Both the position numbers and the translations under genes were made by a program. From Pseudomonadota bacterium (lineage in GTDB: Bacteria; Pseudomonadota; Gammaproteobacteria; Burkholderiales; Rhodocyclaceae), in contig CAUJIV010000099.1 of NCBI GenBank assembly GCA_963205435.1, positions 1-64,000 of the forward strand: a stretch of DNA of 64,000 nt, given 5' to 3'. The first letter of the stretch is position 1. Each line of letters starts with the position of its first letter. Under the pieces are notes generated by a model. That model searched no databases and was not told the origin of the DNA. It was given only the letters and a program-made list of their open reading frames with translations. Shown one piece after another: positions 1 to 6,907 of the stretch.

Positions 1-45
1 CAGCAAATGCCAAGACTCGTTCGCTCATTCTTCAAAGCCCCGTCT

Positions 46-63
46 GTCGCCTATATTGGCGAC
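46..63. repeat. Short inverted repeat at the left window edge
   Basis: A perfect 6-bp stem (GTCGCC / GGCGAC) surrounds a 6-base AT loop, just beyond the partial attC. No T-tract follows, so it is not an obvious terminator. It marks where the attC-like sequence stops matching the pattern. Confidence 0.4.
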
Positions 64-115
64 TGCTGAGTAAGCCGCACCGCGAAGCGACGTCGGCTTG
101 AATGAATTGTTATGC
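64..115 (-). other. Partial attC (integron recombination site)
   Basis: Read on the minus strand, the sequence after the stop of the adjacent cassette gene begins with a GCATAAC core followed by AATTCATTCAAGCCG and, after a short GC loop, CGGCTTACTC. This is the left half and inner palindrome of a typical attC (59-base element). The right-hand GTTRRRY core expected a few bases later is not seen; instead a short inverted repeat follows. The site therefore looks truncated or fused to other sequence. Core and inner palindrome are seen; the truncation is inferred. Confidence 0.65.
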
Positions 116-119
116 TGCA

Positions 120-593
120 TTACTCCTTATCCTCCGACTCCGCATCTATCACATGGTATGTTGTCTTGGGGTTTAGCTTCTTGCCAGTGATTTCTTCGTA
201 AAGCATCCCAAGAAACGCAGCACCTGCGCCAAACACAACCCAGAGCGGGACGCCGATTGCTGTGCCAAGCGCTGCAATGCCTGCGCCTTGACCACCGAAC
301 AGGGCTGCTCCAATAGCAGCGCCACCAAGCGCAAGCCTGCTTTTGAGCCCGCGATCATCCCAACCAAGACGCTTAGTTTTGCGGGCAATCATCTTGACAG
401 TTGGCAGCACCACATTACTGCTGGCAGTGACCAAAATAGCTTGTTTTGCTTTCAGCTTTGCAGGGAGGTTGGATGCCTTGATTTCAAGTAGCCGCTCAAT
501 CCATACGCGAAGCGCTTCTTTCTCCGCAGTATTTGCCGTTGTCGCGATGCGAACAGCGAGCTGCTTTTGCTTTTCGAGACTTGGGTCAGTCAT
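120..593 (-). CDS. Integron cassette protein, small glycine-rich membrane protein (unknown function)
   Basis: I do not recognise the family. The ATG at 593 is preferred over the upstream start in the ORF track because GAAGGAAAG lies just before it and the longer form would be translated from the attC. The 157-residue product has a charged helical first half and then a long hydrophobic Gly/Ala-rich stretch (about residues 85-132) able to form two membrane helices, with a short acidic tail (ESEDKE). It is the third gene of the relic array, read away from intI, with attC sites on both sides. Its composition is less GC-rich than the core chromosome. A toxin-like or membrane-perturbing role is only a guess. 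Confidence 0.7.
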   Translation of the reverse strand: MTDPSLEKQKQLAVRIATTANTAEKEALRVWIERLLEIKASNLPAKLKAKQAILVTASSNVVLPTVKMIARKTKRLGWDDRGLKSRLALGGAAIGAALFGGQGAGIAALGTAIGVPLWVVFGAGAAFLGMLYEEITGKKLNPKTTYHVIDAESEDKE

Positions 594-607
594 GATCTTT
601 CCTTCTC

Positions 608-679
608 GCATAACGCCTGAGCTCAGCCGCCGGCAGCCCGCGTAGCGGGATGACGGTCGGCTGCAGCGAATTGTTATCT
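608..679 (-). other. attC site of the EVE-HNH cassette
   Basis: On the minus strand a core AGATAAC and a terminal GTTATGC bracket a 72-bp imperfect palindrome. Inner arms (CTGCAGCCG against CGGCTGAGC) and a GC-rich central stem are visible. The stop codon of the HNH reading frame (TAA at 676-674) lies inside the left core, the usual tight gene-attC spacing of a cassette. Confidence 0.8.
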
Positions 680-1484
680 TCTGTTTGCATACCACTTGGT
701 AAGCTCTACGAAATTTGCGGCGACATCGGAATCTGCGTGGACCGCCCTATGACAGTTGGCACACAAAATCGCCAAGTCTTGTAACGTGGTTCGGACAGAC
801 GACGCAGCAGCTGCAAGCGGCCGTTTGTGATGAACCTCGAACGCTCGATCGGTGAACGACTCAGGCTGGTTGGCGGATGCGGTGAACCCGCAAATCTCGC
901 AAAACAGTTTGCCGTGCTCTTTTCGGAATGCTGAGAGCTTGTCGTTTCGCAGCCGTGATGAACGTTCGCGAGCATAGTGAGAGCGTAGCAGCCGTTGCCC
1001 CTCGGAAGCAGCGGTTGTCAGGACAGTATCCGCGGGGTGAACCCCAAAGGCGCCCTAGTGCCGCGGACTCGTCGGCAGACAAGCGAAACACGGTCCCATT
1101 TGGAACCGTAATGATGGTGGAAGTTGCCAGAACTGGGGTGTCTGCTACAACAGACCTGGCCACCATCCCATCTTCGACGGAAAGCCGTATTTCGTTGAGC
1201 TCGATGCCGGTCTTGAGCTCACTGGGGTCGGCTTCATCTGCAACCCACAGTTCGTCGGCGAGCGCTTCGGGGTGCTTGACCTCATTTGCCAGAGTTGACG
1301 GCTCAACAATTTGGCCGACCGCAATCGCACCAGCTTTGTCGCCTGCACGCCAGATGAACACAGGATCGCCGACCGAAATATCTTTGGCATATCGGTTGGT
1401 GCGCCAGTAGATCAGCTGCGGATAGCGGGACAGGTAATCGTCTATGTCAAAACGATTAGGGTTTCCCTGAAATATCCACGCCAT
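674..1484 (-). pseudogene. EVE domain-HNH endonuclease protein, split by a frameshift
   Basis: The ORF from ATG 1484 starts with an EVE domain (YTH/PUA-like fold): MAWIFQGNPNRFDI, WRTNRYAKDI, GDPVFIWRAG, GAIAVGQIVEP. After LGRLWG, around 1025-1060, the EVE frame runs into meaningless sequence and stops at 861. The neighbouring frame then encodes LLRSHYARERSSRLRN, a CEICGF knuckle, FEVHHKRPL and LAILCANCHRAVH, ending WYANRR-stop at 674. That is a complete HNH nuclease domain with its two CxxC knuckles and the HH motif. One extra base (or two missing) near GGGGTTCACCCC would split the gene. EVE-HNH fusions are a known family of modified-DNA-directed, defence-associated nucleases. It sits in a gene cassette with attC on both sides. 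A sequencing error is possible. Confidence 0.85.
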
Positions 1485-1503
1485 GAGCTACTCGATCCAA
1501 AGA

Positions 1504-1582
1504 AGATAACAATGCGCATCACCCGCAGGAGAAAGCAAGCGAAGCGCCGCTTTCGACTTTCGGGTGCATGCGCGAGTTAGAC
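1504..1582 (-). other. attC site of the exonuclease cassette
   Basis: On the minus strand a consensus core GTCTAAC (1582-1576) and a terminal GTTATCT (1510-1504) bound a 79-bp imperfect palindrome. The inner arms GCGCATGCACCCG and CGGGTGATGCGC pair with one extrahelical base, the hallmark of attC. It is the clearest of the three sites and lies between the exonuclease stop and the EVE-HNH start. Confidence 0.88.
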
Positions 1583-1589
1583 GACGCCC

Positions 1590-2381
1590 TCACCCTGAAT
1601 TTTCCTCGAGCATGTCGTGTATTCGAATAAGAGCCTCGCGTTGTGCGTCTGTAATGAACCCACGATCTACAAACTGAGCATAGACATTGTCGACAAATTG
1701 CTCGGTGTCGAACCAAGGGCAGAGTTCAGCGAGCGAGTAGATATCGTCAAACAGCTCCTGGTCATCGAGTGAGATCTCCTCCTCAGTTTCGGGCGATTCA
1801 GTGCCAGAAATAACTCCTCGGCGCCTCAACTCGAAAAAGCATCTGACACAGGCACGAACATCTGCAACCGCGTCATGCGCCGACTCAAACTCAACACCGA
1901 AAAGTGCGCGATGTAGTTCCTGGAGTTTTGGCCACTTGAAGCCACGTGGCCCACCCGGTATGCGACAGAAGGCTGTCGAGGAGCGCATCGTGCAATAAAG
2001 TTTCTTGCCGGACAACGGATTGCTCTTTCGACCTGAGCGATAGAACTCCGCCCCGACAACGCGCTCGTCAAACTGAGCATTGTGGGCGACGAGTACCTCA
2101 GCAGCGGCAAGGTCCTTCGAGAACGCCGTAAGCACGCGCTTAATTTCTACTCCGAGTCGCTGAGCCGTTGCGGTAGTAATCCCGTGAACACGGGTTGCGC
2201 TGGCCGGGATCTCGAAGCCATTTGGGCGAATAATGGATGCTTGGCTCCGAAGCTCGTTGCCCTTTTCATCAGTGAGCGACCAGGCAATTTGAACTAACCG
2301 AGGCCAATTCGCAGTGTCCGACGCCGGTGCATCGTGGTTACGGGGGATACCCGTGGTCTCAGTGTCGAAGAAGAGGTACAT
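1590..2381 (-). CDS. DEDDh 3'-5' exonuclease (DnaQ-like), integron cassette gene
   Basis: The 263-residue protein has the three exonuclease motifs of the DnaQ/DEDDh family: ExoI FFDTETTG near the N-terminus, ExoII HNAQFDE around residue 100, and ExoIII HDAVADV around residue 168. It should degrade single-stranded DNA or RNA ends using two metal ions. An acidic extra domain follows (residues 190-263). It is not chromosomal dnaQ: it is the first cassette of the relic integron, with a simple core site just upstream and an attC just downstream. First-position cassettes are normally expressed from the integron Pc promoter. The physiological substrate is unknown; repair or defence roles are both possible. 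Confidence 0.85.
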   Translation of the reverse strand: MYLFFDTETTGIPRNHDAPASDTANWPRLVQIAWSLTDEKGNELRSQASIIRPNGFEIPASATRVHGITTATAQRLGVEIKRVLTAFSKDLAAAEVLVAHNAQFDERVVGAEFYRSGRKSNPLSGKKLYCTMRSSTAFCRIPGGPRGFKWPKLQELHRALFGVEFESAHDAVADVRACVRCFFELRRRGVISGTESPETEEEISLDDQELFDDIYSLAELCPWFDTEQFVDNVYAQFVDRGFITDAQREALIRIHDMLEENSG

Positions 2382-2393
2382 GACGGACGCGTC

Positions 2394-2506
2394 GTCTAAC
2401 GTAAATTGGATGTCAAGAACGACAGTAATACGTTATCAGACAGTCTGATAAAATTAGTCATAAATTTGACATATTATAAAATAAAAGTTGATAGCACACC
2501 AAGCCA
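2394..2506 (-). other. attI-like region and intI/cassette intergenic spacer
   Basis: The segment between the decayed intI start and the first cassette is AT-rich compared with the rest of the window. On the minus strand a GTTAGAC core (2400-2394) immediately precedes the first cassette gene, as expected for the attI/cassette junction. It also holds a 17-bp palindrome (2434-2450). A TTGACA hexamer lies at 2465-2470 on the plus strand. The attI role rests on position and the core site; no full attI consensus was matched. Confidence 0.6.
2434..2450. repeat. 17-bp palindrome in the intI/attI spacer
   Basis: TATCAGA-CAG-TCTGATA is a perfect 7-bp inverted repeat with a 3-base centre. Its place between intI and the first cassette suggests an operator or part of the attI recognition region. 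Confidence 0.55.
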
Positions 2507-2789
2507 ATGTCCGATAAACAAGAAAACCTCGGAAGTACGACCCTCCCGCCGAAGCCCCCAGGCTGCTGGATCGAATGCGCGATCGCTTGCGGCTGAAGCA
2601 TTACAGCCTGCGTACCGAGTCGGCATAGGTCGGCTGGATTGAACGCTGCATTTTCCATCATCGCAAACACCACCCGCAGGAGTTGGGCAAGTCGGAAGCG
2701 GAGGCCTTTCTGACCCGCCTGGCGGTGGATCGCAACGCGGCGGTGCCTTCGTAAAGCAAGGGCTTGCGGCGCTGCTGTTTCTTCATGCG
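2507..2789 (+). pseudogene. intI: Integron integrase remnant (intI, N-terminal part, decayed)
   Basis: Starting at ATG 2507 the reading is MSDKQENLGSTTLPPKPP. After a one-base frameshift near 2553 it continues RLLDRMRDRLRLKHYSLRTESA, a TAG stop, then VGWIERCIFHHRKHHPQELG and SEAEAFLTRLAVDRN. A further frameshift near 2745 leads to KQGLAALLFLH. This is the SAM-like N-terminal domain of an IntI tyrosine recombinase. The C-terminal catalytic domain with its R-H-R-Y residues is absent; the sequence passes into the end of an MFS gene instead. With one nonsense and two frameshift lesions plus truncation it cannot be active. It is divergent to the cassette array, the standard integron arrangement. 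Confidence 0.88.
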
Positions 2790-2816
2790 GCCCGCTCTAT
2801 CGGCCCAAGAGGAGGA

Positions 2817-3720
2817 TCAGCCGCCGCGCCGCTTCAGCCACAGCACGGCGCTGGCGAAGGCGCTGACGGCGACGAAGGGGATGGCGATCTGGTTGACGAT
2901 CGTCCAGCCGGCGCTGGTGACCAGCGCGCCGGCGCCGAAGGAGGAGCCGGCCATGGCGAAGAACATGAGGAAGTCGTTGAGTCCTTGCGTCTTGGCCTTC
3001 TCCTCCGGCGCGTAGGCCTCGGTGAGCAGGGTGGTGCCGCCGATGTAGAGGAAGTTCCAGCCGATGCCGAGCAGGAACAGCGCCCACCAGAAGTGCATCA
3101 GGGTGACGCCCTGCAGGGCGATGGCGATGCAGGCGGCGAACAGGGCGGCGCCGGCGAGCAGGATGTTGAGCACGCCGAAGCGGGCGATCAGGTGGCCGGT
3201 GAAGAAGCTCGGCGCGAACATGCCGATGACGTGCCACTGCAGGACGTGGGCGGTGTCGGCGAAGCCGAGGCCACAGAAGTCCATCGCCAGGGGCGTGGCG
3301 TTCATCAGCAGGTTCATGACGCCGTAGCCGACCGCCGCCGCCAGCGCGGCGACGACGAACACCGGCTGTCGGGCGATCCTTGCCAGCGGCCGGCCGCCGC
3401 CGTGCTGCTCCGCCTCGCCCTGCGGCGGAAAGCGCAGGCTGGCGGCGATCACCATGGCGATTAGGGCGAAGCCGACCAGCGAGGCGTAGGAGGCGAGGTA
3501 TTGCGGCGCGGCGACCGTGGCGGCGCATGAAGTGCGAGGCGGGCAGGGTCGAGGCGGCCGAGCCGATGACGTAGCCGACCACCGGCAGGGTGGCGAGGCG
3601 CTTGTCCGGCGCCAGGGCGAAGCCGGCCAGCGCGTTGATGGCGACGAGGGTGACGCCGTTGGTGAGCAGCAGCGCCTGGCAGGCGGCGAGCAGCGGCAGG
3701 GTGCGGCGCGGGGCGTTCAC
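2817..3720 (-). pseudogene. MFS transporter with internal deletion and frameshift
   Basis: From a GTG at 3720 the frame reads LPLLAACQALLLTNGVTLVAINALAG and a second helix ending HFMRRHGRRA, the start of a major facilitator carrier. It then loses frame near 3525-3540. A second frame resumes with YLASYASLVGFALIAMVI and the whole C-terminal half (ORF from 3455), ending WLKRRGG. Comparing the order of helices with the usual 12, about three or four helices (roughly 300-400 bp) are missing at the junction as well as the frame. The gene is therefore broken. It lies next to the integron remnant and downstream of an intact MFS gene on the same strand. The substrate cannot be told. Confidence 0.75.
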
Positions 3721-3758
3721 CCGCGCATTCTACCTTCCGGCCGGGCGCGCCGCGGCGC

Positions 3759-4979
3759 TCAGGACGGCATGCGGATGCGCCCGGCCAGCGCGATGGCGAG
3801 CAGGCCGACGGCGACGGCGAGGTAGCCGACGAAGTTGTAGCGCATGATGTGGCCGGCGGCATCCTGGTAGATGATCACGCCGCCGATCCAGGCGGCGAGG
3901 CCGGCCGAGAACTGCTGGGTGGCGCCGCTCAGCGAGAGGAAGGTGCCGCGCAGGCGCGGGTGGGCGGCCGAGGCGAGGATGGCCATCGCCGGCACCATGC
4001 GCCCCGGCACGACGATGAAGAAGAAGGTCGACACGCAGACCATCAGCCACAGCGGGATCGGCGGCAGGTGGGTCTGGATCAGCAGCGGCGCCAGGGCGAG
4101 GAAGCCGACGGCGCGATAGGCGCGGATCTTGCCGTAGCGGTCGGTGAGCCGGCCGATGCGGCGCGAGGTGAGGAAGTTCGCCGTGCCGCCGGCGAGATAG
4201 AGCAGGTAGAGGTCCTCGACGCGGATCTCGACGTTGTTCACCGAGTACAGGGTGATGTAGGGGATCACCAGGAAGGTGGACAGCGTCAGCAGCGCCATGA
4301 AGGCCAGGGCGCGGCGGCAGTTGGCGTCGCCGAGCACGGTCGCCAAGGCCGCCAGCGGGTGGGCGCGCTCGCGGGCGGCGGCCGAGGCCGCCTCGAGGTG
4401 GCCGCGCAGCGACGGCAGCATGCGCGCCGCCGGCAGCAGCAGCAGGGGTGTCAGCGCGGCGATGAAGAGGAATGGGAAGCGCCAGCCGAAATGGTTGGCG
4501 AGGTACAGCGACAGCGGCACGCCGGCGACGGTGGACAGCGAGAAGGCCGACATGATGATGCCGCTGGCGCGGCCGCGCCGCTCGAAGGGGATCAGGTCGC
4601 CGACCATGGTCTGCACCATGGCGTTGAGCACGCCGCCGAAGAGGCCGGCGCTGCAGCGCGCGGCGAGCAGCGGCCAGTAAGAGGGCGCCAGGCCGCAGGC
4701 CAGGGTGGCGAGGCCGAACAGGCCGAACATGCCGAGCAGCAGGCGCTTCCGCTCGAAGCGGTCGACGAAGGTGGCGGCCAGCACGCCGGAGACGGCGGCG
4801 CTGAAGGTGTAGGAGGAGACGAGCAGGCCGAACTGCCGGGTGTCGATGCCCAGCTCGTCGGCGAGGATCGGCCCGAGCGGCATCATGATCATGAAGTCGA
4901 GGATGTGGGCGAACTGGATGCCGGCCAGCGTCAGCAGCAGGATGCGCTCTCGCAGTGGATCGAGCGGCTGGGCGCTCAT
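3759..4979 (-). CDS. MFS transporter (DHA1-like drug/H+ antiporter type)
   Basis: A 406-residue inner-membrane carrier of normal MFS length with 12 predicted helices. The cytoplasmic loop motif after helix 2 is FVDRFERKRLLLGMFG, a good fit to the MFS motif A. Helix 1 carries FAHILDFMIMMPLGPIL, close to the DHA1 type. A short gap separates it from the upstream ABC permease gene, so it may share the efflux operon. Proton-driven export of a small molecule is the likely role; the substrate is unknown. The product is intact, unlike the neighbouring MFS pseudogene. Confidence 0.85.
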   Translation of the reverse strand: MSAQPLDPLRERILLLTLAGIQFAHILDFMIMMPLGPILADELGIDTRQFGLLVSSYTFSAAVSGVLAATFVDRFERKRLLLGMFGLFGLATLACGLAPSYWPLLAARCSAGLFGGVLNAMVQTMVGDLIPFERRGRASGIIMSAFSLSTVAGVPLSLYLANHFGWRFPFLFIAALTPLLLLPAARMLPSLRGHLEAASAAARERAHPLAALATVLGDANCRRALAFMALLTLSTFLVIPYITLYSVNNVEIRVEDLYLLYLAGGTANFLTSRRIGRLTDRYGKIRAYRAVGFLALAPLLIQTHLPPIPLWLMVCVSTFFFIVVPGRMVPAMAILASAAHPRLRGTFLSLSGATQQFSAGLAAWIGGVIIYQDAAGHIMRYNFVGYLAVAVGLLAIALAGRIRMPS

Positions 4980-5016
4980 CGCCCTTGCTCCGGCTGGCTG
5001 AAGCGCTTGGCGGCGC

Positions 5017-6216
5017 TCATTCGCTGCGCAGCGCCTCGAGCGGATCGAGGCCGGCGGCGCGGCGCGCCGGGGCGACGCCGGCGGCGAGGCCGACGGCGAC
5101 GGCGACCAGCTCGGCCAGCGCGGCGTAGCGCCACGGCGTGTGCACCGGCAGCGCCGGGAAGGCCAGGCCGAGCAGCGCGGCGATGCCCCAGCCGAGCAGC
5201 AGGCCGGCGGCGCCGCCGAGGGCCGAGAGCAGCGCCGCCTCGCCGAGGAACAGCAGCAGGATGCTGCGCCGCGTCGCGCCGATGGCGCGCAGCAGGCCGA
5301 TCTCCGAGGTGCGCTCGGCGACGCCGATGGTGAGGATGGTGAGGATGCCGACGCCGCCCACCACCAGCGAGATGCCGCCGATGGCGGCCACGGCGAAGGT
5401 GACGGCGTCGAGCACGGTGCCGAACACCTCGAGCATCTTCTGCTGCGGCGTCAGGGTGAAGTCCTCGGCGCCGTGGCGGGCGACGAGGATGCGGCGCAGG
5501 CCCTCCTCGACCTCGGCCAGCGGCGCCGTCGGCTCGTAGGCGACATGGATCTCCATCAGCCCGTCGCGGTTGAACATGTCGAGGGCGCGCGCCACGGGGA
5601 TGAACACCGTGTCGTCCATGTCGAAGCCGAGGATCTGGCCTTTCGCTTCCATGACGCCGACGACGCGGTAGCGCTCGCCGCCGACGCGCAGGCGGGCGCC
5701 GAGCGGATTGTCGGCGCCGAACAGCTCCTCGGCCACCTTGGCGCCGAGCACGACGAAGGCGCGCGCGGCGCGCGGGTCGTCCGGCGGCAGGTAGTCGCCG
5801 ATGGCCACCCGCATCGACAGCGCGCGGGCGAAGTCAGGCCCGGTGCCGTAGAGGGTGACGCGGCGACTCCTGCCCGGCAGCGACACCTCGGCGTTGCCCT
5901 GCACCAGCGGATCGGCGACCTCTACGTGAGGCGCCTGCTTCAGGGCGAGGGCGTCCTCGATGGAAAGCGGCCGCGAGGTGTTCACCGCGCCGAGCGAGGC
6001 GCCGTGGGTCTGGATGCGGCCCGGCGAGACGCCGATCAGGTTGGTGCCGAACTGGGTGAATTCGGCGATGATGAAGCGGTGCAGGCCCTCGCCGATCGAG
6101 GTGAGCAGGATCACCGAGGCGATGCCCACGGCGATGCCGAGCGACGTCAGCAGCGTGCGCAGGCGGTGGGCGCGCAGCGCGGCGAGGGTGAAGGCGATGA
6201 AGTCTCGGGCGATCAT
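5017..6216 (-). CDS. ABC transporter permease, MacB/FtsX type
   Basis: The 399-residue protein has one N-terminal membrane helix (LRTLLTSLGIAVGIASVILL), a large periplasmic MacB-like domain (about residues 45-260, including VVLGAKVAEELFGADNPLG) and three C-terminal helices with the FtsX signature VGILTILTIGVAERTSEIGLLRAIGA. These permeases pair with a LolD/MacB-type ATPase and an adaptor to move substrates or lipoproteins across the envelope by mechanotransmission. It is the second permease of this locus, 31% or more alike in layout to the upstream copy by eye, and is separated from it by a REP/DUF559 insertion. Its first 15 codons are duplicated upstream. Confidence 0.88.
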   Translation of the reverse strand: MIARDFIAFTLAALRAHRLRTLLTSLGIAVGIASVILLTSIGEGLHRFIIAEFTQFGTNLIGVSPGRIQTHGASLGAVNTSRPLSIEDALALKQAPHVEVADPLVQGNAEVSLPGRSRRVTLYGTGPDFARALSMRVAIGDYLPPDDPRAARAFVVLGAKVAEELFGADNPLGARLRVGGERYRVVGVMEAKGQILGFDMDDTVFIPVARALDMFNRDGLMEIHVAYEPTAPLAEVEEGLRRILVARHGAEDFTLTPQQKMLEVFGTVLDAVTFAVAAIGGISLVVGGVGILTILTIGVAERTSEIGLLRAIGATRRSILLLFLGEAALLSALGGAAGLLLGWGIAALLGLAFPALPVHTPWRYAALAELVAVAVGLAAGVAPARRAAGLDPLEALRSE

Positions 6217-6420
6217 GGCTTGCCCTCTCCCCCGACCCCACTCCCGCGAGCGGGAGAGGGGAGCAAGTCAGCCGCGGGAGAGGGGAGCAAACCAGCCCCC
6301 TCGCCGCGCCGCAGCGCGGCGAGGGTGAAGGCGATGAGGTCGCGCGCGATCATGCTTTGCCCTCTCCCCCGACCCCTCTCCCGCAAGCGGGAGAGGGGAG
6401 CAAACCAGCCCCCTCGCCCC
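6173..6420. repeat. 137-bp imperfect tandem duplication covering the permease start
   Basis: The segment beginning CGCAGCGCGGCGAGGGTGAA at 6173 recurs at 6310 with few changes. Each copy contains the first 15 codons of the permease (MIARDxIAFTLAALR, minus strand), the upstream GGCAAAGC/GGCAAGCC and the start of a REP-like palindrome. Only the copy at 6216 continues into the permease; the copy with ATG at about 6353 runs into REP sequence. This is seen directly; an origin by duplication around a REP element is inferred. Confidence 0.8.
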
Positions 6421-6482
6421 GCCGCCGCGCGGCGAGCAAATCAGCCCCCTCGCCCCGCTTGCGGGGAGAGGGCTGGGGAGAG
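6228..6482. repeat. REP-like palindromic repeat cluster 1
   Basis: Several copies of a GC-rich palindrome of the form CTCTCCCGCNAGCGGGAGAG, joined by GGGGAGCAAA(C/T)CAGCC spacers, fill this stretch. They overlap the duplicated permease start and the 3' end of the DUF559 ORF. Such repeats are common as clusters in betaproteobacterial intergenic regions and often flank DUF559 genes. Confidence 0.8.
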
Positions 6483-6907
6483 GGGGAGGATTCGAGGGCA
6501 AGCCGGATTCTTTCCAGAACCCCTTCCATTTCCAGCATCACCTCGTTGTTCCAGAACCGCAGCACCGCATAGCCTTCGCTACGCAGCCAGTCGTCCCGCT
6601 CCGTGTCGTAGGCCGCCTGCTCCGCATGTTGTCCGCCATCGAGTTCGATGATCAGCTTTCGCTCGACGCAGACAAAATCGACGATGTAGCGCCCGAGCGG
6701 CTTCTGCCGCTTGAACTTCAAGTCCATGAAGCGGCGGGCGCGCAGGTTGTGCCAGAGCTTCTGCTCGGCGTCCGTCTGGTTGCTGCGGAGTTGTTTGGCG
6801 TTTTCGAGAAAGTCCCTCTCACCGCAAGCGGGGCGAGGGGGCGAACACCCCTCTCCCGCTCGCGGGAGAGGGGAAGAGGAAGGGGAAGAGGGCCGGTTCT
6901 TCTTCAT
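6350..6907 (-). CDS. DUF559 domain protein (Vsr/restriction-endonuclease-like fold)
   Basis: The core, about residues 30-140, reads AKQLRSNQTDAEQKLWHNLRARRF, FKRQKPLGRYIVDFVCVERKLIIELDGGQH and RDDWLRSEGYAVLRFWNNEVM. This is a complete DUF559 domain with the D, ExD and Q/H residues of the Vsr-like nuclease fold. The ATG at 6907 overlaps the upstream permease stop (ATGA), so translation may be coupled. Oddly, both termini are encoded by REP-like palindromes (SPLPRAGEGCSPPRPACGER at the start; SPQPSPRKRGEG and later at the end), and the stop lies against a duplicated permease start. It interrupts an ABC operon. The function of DUF559 proteins is not established; a start inside the domain edge is also possible. 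Confidence 0.75.
   Translation of the reverse strand: MKKNRPSSPSSSPLPRAGEGCSPPRPACGERDFLENAKQLRSNQTDAEQKLWHNLRARRFMDLKFKRQKPLGRYIVDFVCVERKLIIELDGGQHAEQAAYDTERDDWLRSEGYAVLRFWNNEVMLEMEGVLERIRLALESSPSPQPSPRKRGEGADLLAARRRGEGAGLLPSPACGRGVGGEGKA
6806..6890. repeat. REP-like palindromic repeat cluster 2
   Basis: Two further copies of the CTCTCCCGCTCGCGGGAGAG-type palindrome lie between the upstream permease and the DUF559 core, within the 5' part of the DUF559 ORF. Together with cluster 1 they bracket the DUF559 domain. Confidence 0.75.

Noticed and set aside
1311-1580. 89-aa plus-strand ORF through the attC
   Set aside because: It overlaps the EVE domain in antisense and the attC palindrome; cassette genes are all on the minus strand.
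2406-2642. 78-aa plus-strand ORF in the AT-rich spacer
   Set aside because: It crosses the attI-like region and overlaps the intI remnant in another frame; no RBS or domain.
3849-5333. 494-aa plus-strand ORF
   Set aside because: Antisense shadow of the MFS and permease genes with repetitive Gln/Gly/Arg composition and no domain.
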